A stretch of DNA of 64,000 bases, from positions 2,790,001 through 2,854,000 of the forward strand of contig CAWIXB010000001.1 of assembly GCA_963839955.1 (NCBI GenBank), in the 5' to 3' direction. Below, piece by piece: positions 25,343 to 32,346 of the stretch (the stretch's first letter is position 1; every line of letters begins with the position of its first letter). The notes beneath the pieces were generated by a model. It was not told where the DNA came from, searched no databases, and saw nothing but the letters and a program-made list of their open reading frames with translations. Source of the stretch: CAWIXB01 sp963839955 (GTDB lineage: Bacteria > Actinomycetota > Actinomycetes > JACCUZ01). Position numbers and translations under genes: made by a program.

Positions 25343-25380
25343 GACACATCGGGCACGGGAAATCCCGTGCCCGATGTGTC
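25343..25380. terminator. Perfect 18-bp inverted repeat, probable terminator of the VC0807-like gene
   Basis: Two 18-base arms beginning GACACATCGGGCACGGGA pair perfectly around an AA (TT on the other strand) loop, 23 bp past the stop of the membrane-protein gene at 25404 and upstream of infA. There is no T-tract on either side, as is common for actinobacterial terminators. An alternative is a large dyad operator. The rest of the 272-bp gap (25132-25403) shows only the 14-nt motif at 25174. Confidence 0.6.
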
Positions 25381-25403
25381 CTGCATCCCCGCGGGAGCGT
25401 GTC

Positions 25404-26096
25404 TCAGGCCCGGGCAGCCATGGTCAACAGGCCCTCCTTGCGCGCAACGGACACAGCGGCGGCCACGGTGACCAGCAAGGCCGCCACGGTCAGCACCAGG
25501 AAGCCGGTGCCCTTGTAGACGACGAAGTCGGCCAGGGACTGCGAATGGAGCAGCCAGACCGTGATCACCGACTTGCCGAGGCACACGAGCGCCCACATCA
25601 GGGTGAGGCGCCAGAACAGCCGTCGCACCCGTGGGCGCTTGTGGAGATCGTCGTCCATCGGATAGAAGTCGGCCGCAAGCCGGGCCACCAACGGGCGGGC
25701 GGTGGCGAGCGACAGCAACGACACGGCCGCGATCAAGGTGTTGTTGACTGCGGGCTGGACGAAGTAGAGGTACGTGTCACCGGTGGCGAACGTGAGCACT
25801 GTCTTGGCGGTCAGCCCGGCCACCGTCAGCACCAGGAGCCCGGACGTACGGCGCCGCGTCGCCATGCGCCAGCCGATCGCGCCGTAGCACCACGCCAGCG
25901 CCGAGATCAGGGCTGCCCACACGTTCATCGTGACGAGGCACAGGTAGAAGAGCAGGCCCGGAATCACGTTGGCAGTCAACAGAGTCAGCGTCAGGCGACC
26001 CATGATCGTCCTGAGCCGCGGCCGGACCGAGCTGCTCGTCCCGGCTGACGCGATCTCTGCGAGATCCGTCGTGGGCTCGGGGCTGAACCCTTGCAT
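25404..26096 (-). CDS. Integral membrane protein, VC0807-like
   Basis: 230 aa with five or six membrane segments: LTLLTANVIPGLLFYLCLV, VWAALISALAWCYGAIG, LLVLTVAGLTAKTVLTF, NNTLIAAVSLLSLATA, WALVCLGKSVITVWLL and FLVLTVAALLVTVAAAV. The connector DFYPMDDDLHKRPRVRRLFWRL fits the VC0807 family. ATG at 26096. Role unknown; the family is a multi-pass protein of unassigned function. Confidence 0.65.
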   Translation of the reverse strand: MQGFSPEPTTDLAEIASAGTSSSVRPRLRTIMGRLTLTLLTANVIPGLLFYLCLVTMNVWAALISALAWCYGAIGWRMATRRRTSGLLVLTVAGLTAKTVLTFATGDTYLYFVQPAVNNTLIAAVSLLSLATARPLVARLAADFYPMDDDLHKRPRVRRLFWRLTLMWALVCLGKSVITVWLLHSQSLADFVVYKGTGFLVLTVAALLVTVAAAVSVARKEGLLTMAARA

Positions 26097-26142
26097 AGCG
26101 CCTGCTTCCGAGGCGGCCGAATGCGTTTCAGCGCTCGGGAAC

Positions 26143-26274
26143 TTAGCGGGTCTTGGCCTTCGAGATCATCTCGGTGTCGTTCGTTCCGGTCGCCTTGGCC
26201 TTCTTGTCGGCGCGCTTCTCTTTCAGAGACTTCGACTTCTTGGCCATGCCCTGACGCGGTGACTTGTCCGACAT
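26143..26274 (-). CDS. Small basic conserved protein (43 aa)
   Basis: MSDKSPRQGMAKKSKSLKEK followed by RADKKAKATGTNDTEMISKAKTR. Lys/Arg-rich, no hydrophobic segment, likely unfolded or nucleic-acid-binding. AGGGAG sits 6 nt before the ATG at 26274. I recall similar short Lys-rich proteins in many Actinomycetota but know no function. The SD lies in the 3' arm of a perfect hairpin (26280-26296). Confidence 0.75.
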   Translation of the reverse strand: MSDKSPRQGMAKKSKSLKEKRADKKAKATGTNDTEMISKAKTR

Positions 26275-26279
26275 TCGTT

Positions 26280-26296
26280 GCTCCCTGGTAGGGAGC
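26280..26296 (-). promoter_or_regulatory. Hairpin hiding the ribosome-binding site of the 43-aa gene
   Basis: On the transcribed strand GCTCCCT-ACC-AGGGAGC forms a perfect 7-bp stem with a 3-nt loop. The 3' arm contains AGGGAG, the Shine-Dalgarno of the gene starting at 26274. Such a stem would block initiation unless melted or bound. Confidence 0.5.
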
Positions 26297-26416
26297 CTGG
26301 ATGACTCCGTCACTTCGACAGTACGCCGTGCGGCGGGCCACGAACGGTTGTCACCTCGCCGGATCCTTCGCGAGTCCTGAGCCGCTGGGATGGCCCTCAC
26401 ATCCCGACATGGTATG

Positions 26417-26430
26417 TTGGTAGGACCATT
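26417..26430. promoter_or_regulatory. Cluster operator candidate A (ferredoxin reductase promoter)
   Basis: TTGGTAGGACCATT, 29 bp before the TTG start of the reductase. It matches the TTGGTNNGWCCATT pattern also seen at 30908, 35890 (diverged) and 36303. Its reverse complement contains CTAATGGT, as does the TetR-gene palindrome at 38658. Confidence 0.55.
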
Positions 26431-26458
26431 AGCCCGTTCAAGCCCGGCGGAGGAATCG

Positions 26459-27715
26459 TTGAGCGCAGGAACACTCGTTGTCGGCGCCGGCCAGGCGGGC
26501 CTGCAGTTGGCTGTCTCGCTGCGCGACCTCGGCGACGACGAGCCGATCACCCTGAATGGCGAGGAGTCGCACGCGCCCTACCAGCGCCCGCCGCTGTCCA
26601 AGTCGTTCCTCTCCGGCGAGACGGACGAGGCACCGCTGGCCTTCCGCCGTCCCGACTTCTACAGCAAGGCCAACATCGAGCTCATCCGCGGCGACGGCAT
26701 CGCCGAGGTCGGCCTCTCCAACGGAGGCCCGTCAGGGACGGCCACGACGAGGTCGGGGCGGACCCTGACCTTCGACCGGCTCGCCCTCACCACCGGGGCC
26801 GCGCCGAGGCGGCTGACCGCGCCGGGTGCCGGGCTGGACGGCATCCGCTACCTGAGCAACCTCGACGACGCAGCAACCCTCCGGCCGCTGCTCGGTTCCG
26901 CCCAGGACGTCGTCGTGGTCGGCGGCGGCTTCATCGGTCTCGAGGCAGCGGCAGTGGCTCGCGCGCAGGGCAAGACCGTGACCGTGGTCGAGGCTGCCGA
27001 CCGATTGATCGCCAGAGCCGTGTCGCCCGTGGTCTCCGACTTCTACCGGGCGGCGCACGCGAGGCGGGGCACCACCGTGCTGCTCTCGGCCCAGGTCTGC
27101 GGGCTGGAGGGCGCACAGGGACACGTCACGGGAGTACGGCTCTCGGACGGCTCCGTGCTGGCGGCCGACCTCGTCCTCGTGGGCGTCGGGGTCGTCCCGC
27201 GCACCGGACTGGCCGAGCAGATCGGTCTCGAGTGTGACGGCGGCATCGTCGTCGACGCCTACGCGCGGACGAGCAACCCGACCGTCGTCGCGGCCGGCGA
27301 CTGCACCGTGCAGCCTCACCCGGTGACCGGCGAGGGCAGGATCCGGCTCGAGTCGGTCCAGAACGCCGTTGCGCAGGCTGGCGTAGCCGCCTCGACGCTG
27401 CTCGGGCGGCCGGCCGCAAGCGTGGCCGTCTCGTGGTTCTGGTCCGACCAGGACGACCTCAAGCTGCAGATCGCCGGCCTGTCCGCCGATTACGACTCGT
27501 TCGTCGTCCGCGGCGATCCGGACAGCGAGCGGTTCTCGGTCCTCTACTACCGCAGCGACACCCTGCTCGCGATCGACGCCGTCAACTCCCCCATGGACTA
27601 CATGGTCGTGCGCAAGGCCCTCACGCAGGGCGCGAACCTGCCGGCCGACCAGGTCGGCGACGCCGCCGTCCCGTTGAAGAACGTGCTGGCCTCCACGTCG
27701 ACGCCGGTGCACTGA
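26459..27715 (+). CDS. FAD-dependent ferredoxin reductase for the Rieske oxygenase
   Basis: 418 aa from TTG 26459, preceded by CGGAGGA; no ATG in frame fits. FAD motif LVVGAGQAGLQLAVSL at the N-terminus, PPLSKSFLSGE typical of putidaredoxin/rhodocoxin reductases, NAD(P)H motif VVVGGGFIGLEAAAVA near residue 150, VAAGDCTVQPHP, and the C-terminal reductase domain with VSWFWSDQDDLKLQIAGL. It should pass electrons from NADH to the 2Fe-2S ferredoxin encoded at 35935-36258, and on to the oxygenase at 34559-35845. It is encoded 8 kb away but under a related promoter motif. Confidence 0.92.
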   Translation: MSAGTLVVGAGQAGLQLAVSLRDLGDDEPITLNGEESHAPYQRPPLSKSFLSGETDEAPLAFRRPDFYSKANIELIRGDGIAEVGLSNGGPSGTATTRSGRTLTFDRLALTTGAAPRRLTAPGAGLDGIRYLSNLDDAATLRPLLGSAQDVVVVGGGFIGLEAAAVARAQGKTVTVVEAADRLIARAVSPVVSDFYRAAHARRGTTVLLSAQVCGLEGAQGHVTGVRLSDGSVLAADLVLVGVGVVPRTGLAEQIGLECDGGIVVDAYARTSNPTVVAAGDCTVQPHPVTGEGRIRLESVQNAVAQAGVAASTLLGRPAASVAVSWFWSDQDDLKLQIAGLSADYDSFVVRGDPDSERFSVLYYRSDTLLAIDAVNSPMDYMVVRKALTQGANLPADQVGDAAVPLKNVLASTSTPVH

Positions 27716-27716
27716 C

Positions 27717-27987
27717 GCCCACGTCAGATGACGGCCGCCTCGGCTGTCTCCGGGGCGAACAGCTCGTCGGGGCACCAGCGTCGCTGAGAGAGGCCCTGCT
27801 CGTGGTGGTAGCGCAGGAACGTCGCCATCGTCTCCGCGTTCTCTGACACGCCGTAGGACCAGTAGTCGTCACCCAGCAGTGCCTTGGCCTGCTCCAGGTC
27901 CTGGTTGAGCCAGGGCAGCATGAAGCGCAGCGCAGAGGAGTCGTAGAGGTTCGCGAGAGCCGCCCAGGGCCCACGTCAGATGACGGC
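27717..27987. repeat. 19-nt direct repeat bracketing the remnant of a decarboxylase-like gene
   Basis: GCCCACGTCAGATGACGGC occurs at 27717-27735 and 27969-27987, 252 bp apart. The first copy includes the stop codon of the C-terminal fragment; the second sits exactly at the break between the N- and C-terminal fragments of the same gene. It looks like a footprint of the rearrangement that destroyed the gene. Confidence 0.75.
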
Positions 27988-28030
27988 GGTCGTAGTCACC
28001 GCACGCCATCGTCAGGTGGAGTCGCGCCAC
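27724..28030 (-). pseudogene. Remnant of a second 4,5-dihydroxyphthalate decarboxylase-like gene
   Basis: The GTG at 28030 gives ARLHLTMACGDYDR, the canonical N-terminus of the 4,5-dihydroxyphthalate decarboxylase / solute-binding-like family. After about 15 codons the frame leaves the family. From about 27965 another frame gives PWAALANLYDSSALRFMLPW, then LLGDDYWSYGVSENAETMAT and QGLSQRRWCPDELFAPETAE, the family C-terminus, ending at 27724. An internal segment of roughly 230 codons is missing and the two ends are out of frame; a TGA lies at the junction inside a 19-nt repeat of the gene's own 3' end. GTG start 2 bp after the LigJ-like stop, so it was once the last gene of the operon. Confidence 0.75.
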
Positions 28031-28032
28031 GG

Positions 28033-29049
28033 CTAGCCCTTCGCGGCGAGCGCAGCGTCGAGGCGGGGGTACACGCGTCGGACGTTGCCCTCGAAGACCT
28101 TGTGCCGCTGCGCATCGGTGAGCCCGGCCGCGTCGACGTAGCGCTTGGTGTCGTCCCACGCGATCCCCGTCTCCGGGTCGGCGCCGCGGACGGCCCCGAG
28201 CATCTCCGAGGCGAACAGCACGTTGTCCTCCGGGACGACGCGGTGCAACAGGTCGATGCCCGGCTGGTGATAGACGCAGGTGTCGAAGAAGACATTGCGC
28301 AACAGGTCAGACGGCGCCGGGCGGCCCATGCGTTCGGCCAGCCCGCGGTAGCGGCCCCAGTGGTAGGGCACCGCCCCGCCACCGTGCGGGATGACGAAGC
28401 GCAGCTTCGGGAACCGCGTGAACAGGTCGCCCTCGACGAGCTGCATGAAGGCGGTCGTGTCCGCGTTGAGGTAGTGCGCGCCCAGGGCGTGGAAGTTCGC
28501 GTTGCACGAGCTCGAGACGTGGATCATCGCCGGGACGTCCAGCTCGACCATCGCCTCGTACAGCGGGAACCAGTACGAGTCGGTGAGCGGCTTGGATGTC
28601 CAGAAACCCCCGGACGGGTCGGGGTTGAGGTTGCACCCCACGAAGCCCAGGGTCTCCACGCACCGGCGCAGCTCCGCCACCGCGTCGTCGAGGGCGCCGT
28701 CCGGCGTCTGCGGTAGCTGGCACACGCCGGCGAAGCTCTCGGGGAAGAGGCCGACCACGCGCGCGACGAGGTCGTTGCTGGCGCTCGCCCAGGCCCGCGC
28801 CGTCGCGGGGTCCGGCACGTGGTGCTCCATGCCCGACGCCTTGGGCGAGAAGAGCATCACGTCACCGCCGCGCTCGTGCAGGATGCGCAGCTGGTTGTCC
28901 TCGATGCTCGCGCGTACGGCGTCGTCGCTGATCGCCGCCGGCTCCGGCACGGGCAGGCTCGGATCGTCCAGCCGGGCCAGCTGCGCGTCGCGGAACGCCT
29001 GGTGCTCCGCCGGCGTGGTCGTGTAGTGGCCATGGCAGTCGATGATCAC
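28033..29049 (-). CDS. LigJ-like amidohydrolase-family hydratase (4-oxalomesaconate hydratase type)
   Basis: 338 aa. Amidohydrolase-2 fold, starting MIIDCHGHY with the zinc pair His6/His8; further ligands are expected in PAMIHVSSS (His) and the late FASEMLGAV segment. FVGCNLNPDPSGG, DSYWFPLYEAMVELD, VIPHGGGAVPYHWGRYRG and YHQPGIDLLHRVV match the LigJ pattern (LNPDP, SHGGGAIPYQLGR). LigJ hydrates 4-oxalomesaconate to 4-carboxy-4-hydroxy-2-oxoadipate. GTG start overlaps the aldolase stop (GTGA), and the aldolase is the next enzyme in that pathway, which supports the call. Confidence 0.85.
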   Translation of the reverse strand: MIIDCHGHYTTTPAEHQAFRDAQLARLDDPSLPVPEPAAISDDAVRASIEDNQLRILHERGGDVMLFSPKASGMEHHVPDPATARAWASASNDLVARVVGLFPESFAGVCQLPQTPDGALDDAVAELRRCVETLGFVGCNLNPDPSGGFWTSKPLTDSYWFPLYEAMVELDVPAMIHVSSSCNANFHALGAHYLNADTTAFMQLVEGDLFTRFPKLRFVIPHGGGAVPYHWGRYRGLAERMGRPAPSDLLRNVFFDTCVYHQPGIDLLHRVVPEDNVLFASEMLGAVRGADPETGIAWDDTKRYVDAAGLTDAQRHKVFEGNVRRVYPRLDAALAAKG

Positions 29050-29735
29050 GCGTCCGGCTCCTGGTCGACGTACCTGAGGCCCTTGCGCTCGAGCGGTTCG
29101 CGCATCCCGTGCAGGTCCAGGCTGAGCTCACCGTTGCGGTAGCGCTCGCGCGCTCCAGCCTCCTTCTCCACCCGGGCTTCGGCGGCCGTCAGCACGTCTG
29201 CCGCCCGGCTCCGCGGCACCACGACGACGCCGTCGTCATCGGCGACGACGACGTCCCCGGGCTTCACCCACTGGCCGGCACACACCAGCCCGACGTTGAC
29301 GCTCCCGAGGGTCTCCTTCACCGTCCCGAACGCCGACACGTGCCGCGCCCAGACGGGGAAGCCCATCTGCTGCAGCGTCGCGACGTCGCGACATCCCGCG
29401 TCGATGACGAGCCCGCGCACCCCGCGGGCCATGACCGCGGTCGCGAGCAGGTCGCCGAAGTAGCCCGCCTCGGACGGCGAGGTCGGGGCGACGACGAGCA
29501 GGTCACCGTCCTGGCACTGCTCCACGGCGACATGGATCATCCAGTTGTCGGCAGGGGCGACGCTCACCGTGACGGCCGTACCCGCGACAGCGGCGCCGGA
29601 CCAGACCGGCCGCAGCGCCGGGTCGAGCAGTCCGGTACGGCCCTGCGCCTCGTGCACCGTGGACACGCCGCACGCGGCGAGCCCGTCCACGGTGGCCCGG
29701 TCCGCGCGGCGGACGTTGCGGACGACGATGCTCAT
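29046..29735 (-). CDS. LigK-like 4-carboxy-4-hydroxy-2-oxoadipate/HMG aldolase (RraA fold)
   Basis: 229 aa. RraA-like fold with CGVSTVHEAQGRTGLL at the N-terminus, DNWMIHVAVEQCQDGDLLVV, GDLLATAVMARGVRG and the diagnostic IDAGCRDVATLQQMGFPVWA, in which the Gly-x-Arg-Asp residues bind pyruvate and the metal; DDDGVVVVP closes the fold. The enzyme splits the LigJ product into pyruvate and oxaloacetate. ATG 29735 overlaps the alcohol dehydrogenase stop (ATGA); its own stop overlaps ligJ-like. Confidence 0.88.
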   Translation of the reverse strand: MSIVVRNVRRADRATVDGLAACGVSTVHEAQGRTGLLDPALRPVWSGAAVAGTAVTVSVAPADNWMIHVAVEQCQDGDLLVVAPTSPSEAGYFGDLLATAVMARGVRGLVIDAGCRDVATLQQMGFPVWARHVSAFGTVKETLGSVNVGLVCAGQWVKPGDVVVADDDGVVVVPRSRAADVLTAAEARVEKEAGARERYRNGELSLDLHGMREPLERKGLRYVDQEPDA

Positions 29736-30850
29736 GCGACGTCGCCCCACGGCAGGACGGAGACGTGCACGGCGTCCTCGCCGGTCTCGCCACCGACGGT
29801 GCGGATCGCCCGGTCGACGTCCTCCAGCCCGAATGTGTGGGTCCCGAGCCGTTCCAGCGGGAAGCGGCCCGACGCCAGCTGTTCGAGTGCGAGCTCGCAG
29901 GCCCGGTAGCCGTGGCCGCGCGCACTCTTGAGCGTGATGGCCTTCTCGGTCATCTTCTTGATGGGGAAGTCGGGGAAGGCGGCCATCTCTCCCTGCGTGA
30001 CCATGACGCCTTCTCGGCGCTTGAGCGCGTCGATGCCGAGCAGGACCGGCTCAGTGCCCGCGCCGGCGGTGCAGTCGAGGACGACGTCGACGCCCCGGCC
30101 TCCGGTGAGGTCGAGCACCCGCGAGAGCGCGTCCTCCTGCTGGACGTCGATGACGCCGTCGGCGCCAAGGCTCATGGCCAGGTCGAGCCGGGCGGCGTCA
30201 CGCGTCGTACCGGTCACCAGGATGAGTGAGGCGCCGGCCTGCTTGGACGCGACCACCTGGGACAGGCCCTGCTGACCCGGGCCCTGGATCAGCACGGTGG
30301 AGGAGTAGCCGACGCCGCCGGCGTTGAGCGCCCACTCGATGCCGTTGGACAGCGGTGTGACGAGACCGGCCAGCTCGGCGGAGACGCCGTCCGGCACGCG
30401 GTGCGTCACGGCGTTCCACGGCAGGTAGAGGTACTGCGAGAAGCCGCCCCACAGGTGGCCGGGGTTCTCGGCCGAGGTGTAGCCGTAACGACGCGCGTCG
30501 GGGTTGGTGCGCCAGTCGGTGAACTCGCAGTGGCGGTACTCGCCGGCATGGCACCACTCGCAGTGGAAGCAGCCCACGTAGTGCTCGACGAAGATCCGGT
30601 CGCCCTCCTCCAGGCCCTTTCTCTCCAGGAAGGTCTTGCCGGCCTTGGCGACGACACCGACGTTCTCGTGGCCCATGATCACCGGCGCCGGGAAGGGCGG
30701 CTTGGCGTACATCTTCACGTCGGTGCCGCAGATGCCCGCGACCTCGACCTTGAGCAGTGCGCCGTCGGCGGGGACGTCCGGCGTGGCGAACTCGCGAATC
30801 TCCGTCGTTCCCGCGCCCGTCCGGACCGCCGCCAGCACCTGCTCTGCCAT
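29732..30850 (-). CDS. Zinc-dependent alcohol dehydrogenase (MDR family)
   Basis: 372 aa. Catalytic zinc: CGTDVKMY and GHENVGVV; structural zinc: four Cys/His-like ligands in GCFHCEWCHAGEYRHCEF. NAD(P) motif around LIQGPGQQGLSQVVASKQ (a GPGxxG variant). PLSNGIEWALN and GHGYRACELALEQLASGRF are typical of the sorbitol/threonine-dehydrogenase-like branch. First gene of the leftward operon adh-ligK-ligJ-(pseudogene), divergent from the decarboxylase-like gene. It probably oxidises an alcohol or hydroxy-acid intermediate of the pathway; which one is unknown. Confidence 0.88.
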   Translation of the reverse strand: MAEQVLAAVRTGAGTTEIREFATPDVPADGALLKVEVAGICGTDVKMYAKPPFPAPVIMGHENVGVVAKAGKTFLERKGLEEGDRIFVEHYVGCFHCEWCHAGEYRHCEFTDWRTNPDARRYGYTSAENPGHLWGGFSQYLYLPWNAVTHRVPDGVSAELAGLVTPLSNGIEWALNAGGVGYSSTVLIQGPGQQGLSQVVASKQAGASLILVTGTTRDAARLDLAMSLGADGVIDVQQEDALSRVLDLTGGRGVDVVLDCTAGAGTEPVLLGIDALKRREGVMVTQGEMAAFPDFPIKKMTEKAITLKSARGHGYRACELALEQLASGRFPLERLGTHTFGLEDVDRAIRTVGGETGEDAVHVSVLPWGDVA

Positions 30851-30907
30851 CGCTCGTCCTCACGTCGCGTGCGAATCGCTGAGCATCGCAGTTTAGCCGA
30901 AGGTCTA

Positions 30908-30921
30908 TTGGTCTGACCATC
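30908..30921. promoter_or_regulatory. Cluster operator candidate B (divergent adh / decarboxylase promoter)
   Basis: TTGGTCTGACCATC in the 87-bp divergent gap; TGGTC-T-GACCA is a perfect 11-bp dyad. It sits 16 bp before the decarboxylase-like ATG and 57 bp before the adh ATG, so one protein here could control both directions. Confidence 0.6.
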
Positions 30922-30937
30922 GTGGTAACTTTTTGGG

Positions 30938-31876
30938 ATGCGCCTGCGAACCGTCACCCGAACGCAAGGCAACAACGCAGCCCTGAAGAGCGGGGACGTC
31001 GTCCCGCACGGCGTCACCTTCGACTTCGAGGAGGTGCCGGTCCTCGTCCAGGCGTTCCGGCGGATGGTCCGCGGCCTGGAGTTCGACGTCACCGAGATGG
31101 CCCTCACCACCTACCTCGTCGCCAAGGAGCACGGCGTCCCTTTCACCGGCCTGCCGATCTTCCTGGTCCGCGGCTTCCATCACGGCGCGACCCAGGTCCT
31201 CGCGGAGGGCGGCATCCGCGATCCACAGGACCTCAAGGGCCGCAAGGTCGGTGTGAACCGCGGCTACACCGTCACCACGGGCGTGTGGGCGCGCGGCGTC
31301 CTCGCGGAGGAGCACGGCGTCGACCTCGACACCATCACCTGGGTCCTCTCCGGCGACGAGCACGTGGCTGCCTACCGCCCACCCGCCAACGTTGTCTCCA
31401 TGCCCCCGGACCGCACGCTCGAGGACATGCTCCGCGACGGAGAGTTGGCTGCGGTGGTCGGTGCTGACATCGACGCGCCCGACGTGGTGTCCCTCATCCC
31501 CGACGCGCAGCAGGCCGGCTTCCGGGCGCTGGAGCAGCGCGGCCACTACCCGATAAACCACCTCGTGGTCGTGAAGGACGAGGTGCTCGAGGCCCGCCCA
31601 GAGGTCGCCGGCGACGTGTTCGACGCGTTCGCCCGTTCCAAGGCGCGCTACGTCGAGCAGCTGCTGCGCGGCACGCTCGAGTCCCCGACGGCCACCGACC
31701 GTACGTACGCGCGCGTCATGGAGATCACCGGCGCCGACCCGTTGCCCTATGGCCTCGACCCGAACCGCGCCGTTCTGGACGAGCTGCTTCGGACCGCGGT
31801 CGACCAGTCGATCCTGGATCGCGCGCCCGATCTCGACGACCTGTTCGCCGCGGGCACCCGCGACCTGACCGCTTGA
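30938..31876 (+). CDS. 4,5-dihydroxyphthalate decarboxylase-like / solute-binding-fold protein
   Basis: 312 aa. The fold is that of type-2 periplasmic binding proteins without a signal peptide: VVPHGVTFDFEEVPVLVQAF, FDVTEMALTTYLVAKEHG, LPIFLVRGFHHGATQVL, DLKGRKVGVNRGYTVTTGVW, HYPINHLVVVKDEVL. This matches the family of 4,5-dihydroxyphthalate decarboxylase. By neighbourhood with a phthalate-dioxygenase-like Rieske protein it may decarboxylate the dihydroxylated product, though relatives can also be transport proteins. A possible -10 TAACTT ends 6 nt before the ATG, and no SD is visible, so the mRNA may be leaderless. Confidence 0.78.
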   Translation: MRLRTVTRTQGNNAALKSGDVVPHGVTFDFEEVPVLVQAFRRMVRGLEFDVTEMALTTYLVAKEHGVPFTGLPIFLVRGFHHGATQVLAEGGIRDPQDLKGRKVGVNRGYTVTTGVWARGVLAEEHGVDLDTITWVLSGDEHVAAYRPPANVVSMPPDRTLEDMLRDGELAAVVGADIDAPDVVSLIPDAQQAGFRALEQRGHYPINHLVVVKDEVLEARPEVAGDVFDAFARSKARYVEQLLRGTLESPTATDRTYARVMEITGADPLPYGLDPNRAVLDELLRTAVDQSILDRAPDLDDLFAAGTRDLTA

Positions 31877-31890
31877 CTCGGAGGACAACC

Positions 31891-32346
31891 GTGTACATCG
31901 CGATCGCCGCTGATCACAACGGCATCCCCTACAAGGACCGGTTCGTCGCTCTCCTGACGGCCCAGGGCCACACCGTCGACGACCGTGGCGCGACCGCGAC
32001 CGACCAGGTGGTGGACTACCCCCCGCTGTGCGCCGACGTCTGCAGGCAGGTGGTGGACGGTCCGGCGGACCGCGGCGTCATCATCGGCGGAACGGGCCAG
32101 GGGGAGGCCATCGCCTGCAACAAGATGCGGGGCGTGCGAGCCGGCCTGTGCCACGACCTGTTCAACACCGGGATCTCGCGCGGCAACAACGACTCCAACG
32201 TGCTCGTCCTCGGGGCGAAGGTGGTGGACCTCGCGCTCGCCGAGCAGATCCTCGCTGCCTGGCTGGAGACGCCGTTCAAAGGCGGCGTCCACCAGCGGCG
32301 CATCGACATGATCGCGGCGCTCGAACGCGGCGAGCCGCTCAGCTGA
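31891..32346 (+). CDS. RpiB/LacA/LacB-family sugar-phosphate isomerase-like protein
   Basis: 151 aa from GTG 31891, with GGAGGA upstream. Begins VYIAIAADHNGIPYKDR; active-site loop VIIGGTGQGEAIACNKMRGVR carries Glu72 in the position used by actinobacterial-type RpiB enzymes rather than the Cys of E. coli RpiB; then NTGISRGNNDSNVLVLGAKVV. Normal length. It follows the decarboxylase-like gene by 14 bp. In this cluster a pentose-phosphate role is odd; it could catalyse an aldose-ketose-like or allylic isomerisation of a pathway acid. The 3' end overlaps the convergent hydrolase gene by 8 bp. Confidence 0.88.
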   Translation: MYIAIAADHNGIPYKDRFVALLTAQGHTVDDRGATATDQVVDYPPLCADVCRQVVDGPADRGVIIGGTGQGEAIACNKMRGVRAGLCHDLFNTGISRGNNDSNVLVLGAKVVDLALAEQILAAWLETPFKGGVHQRRIDMIAALERGEPLS

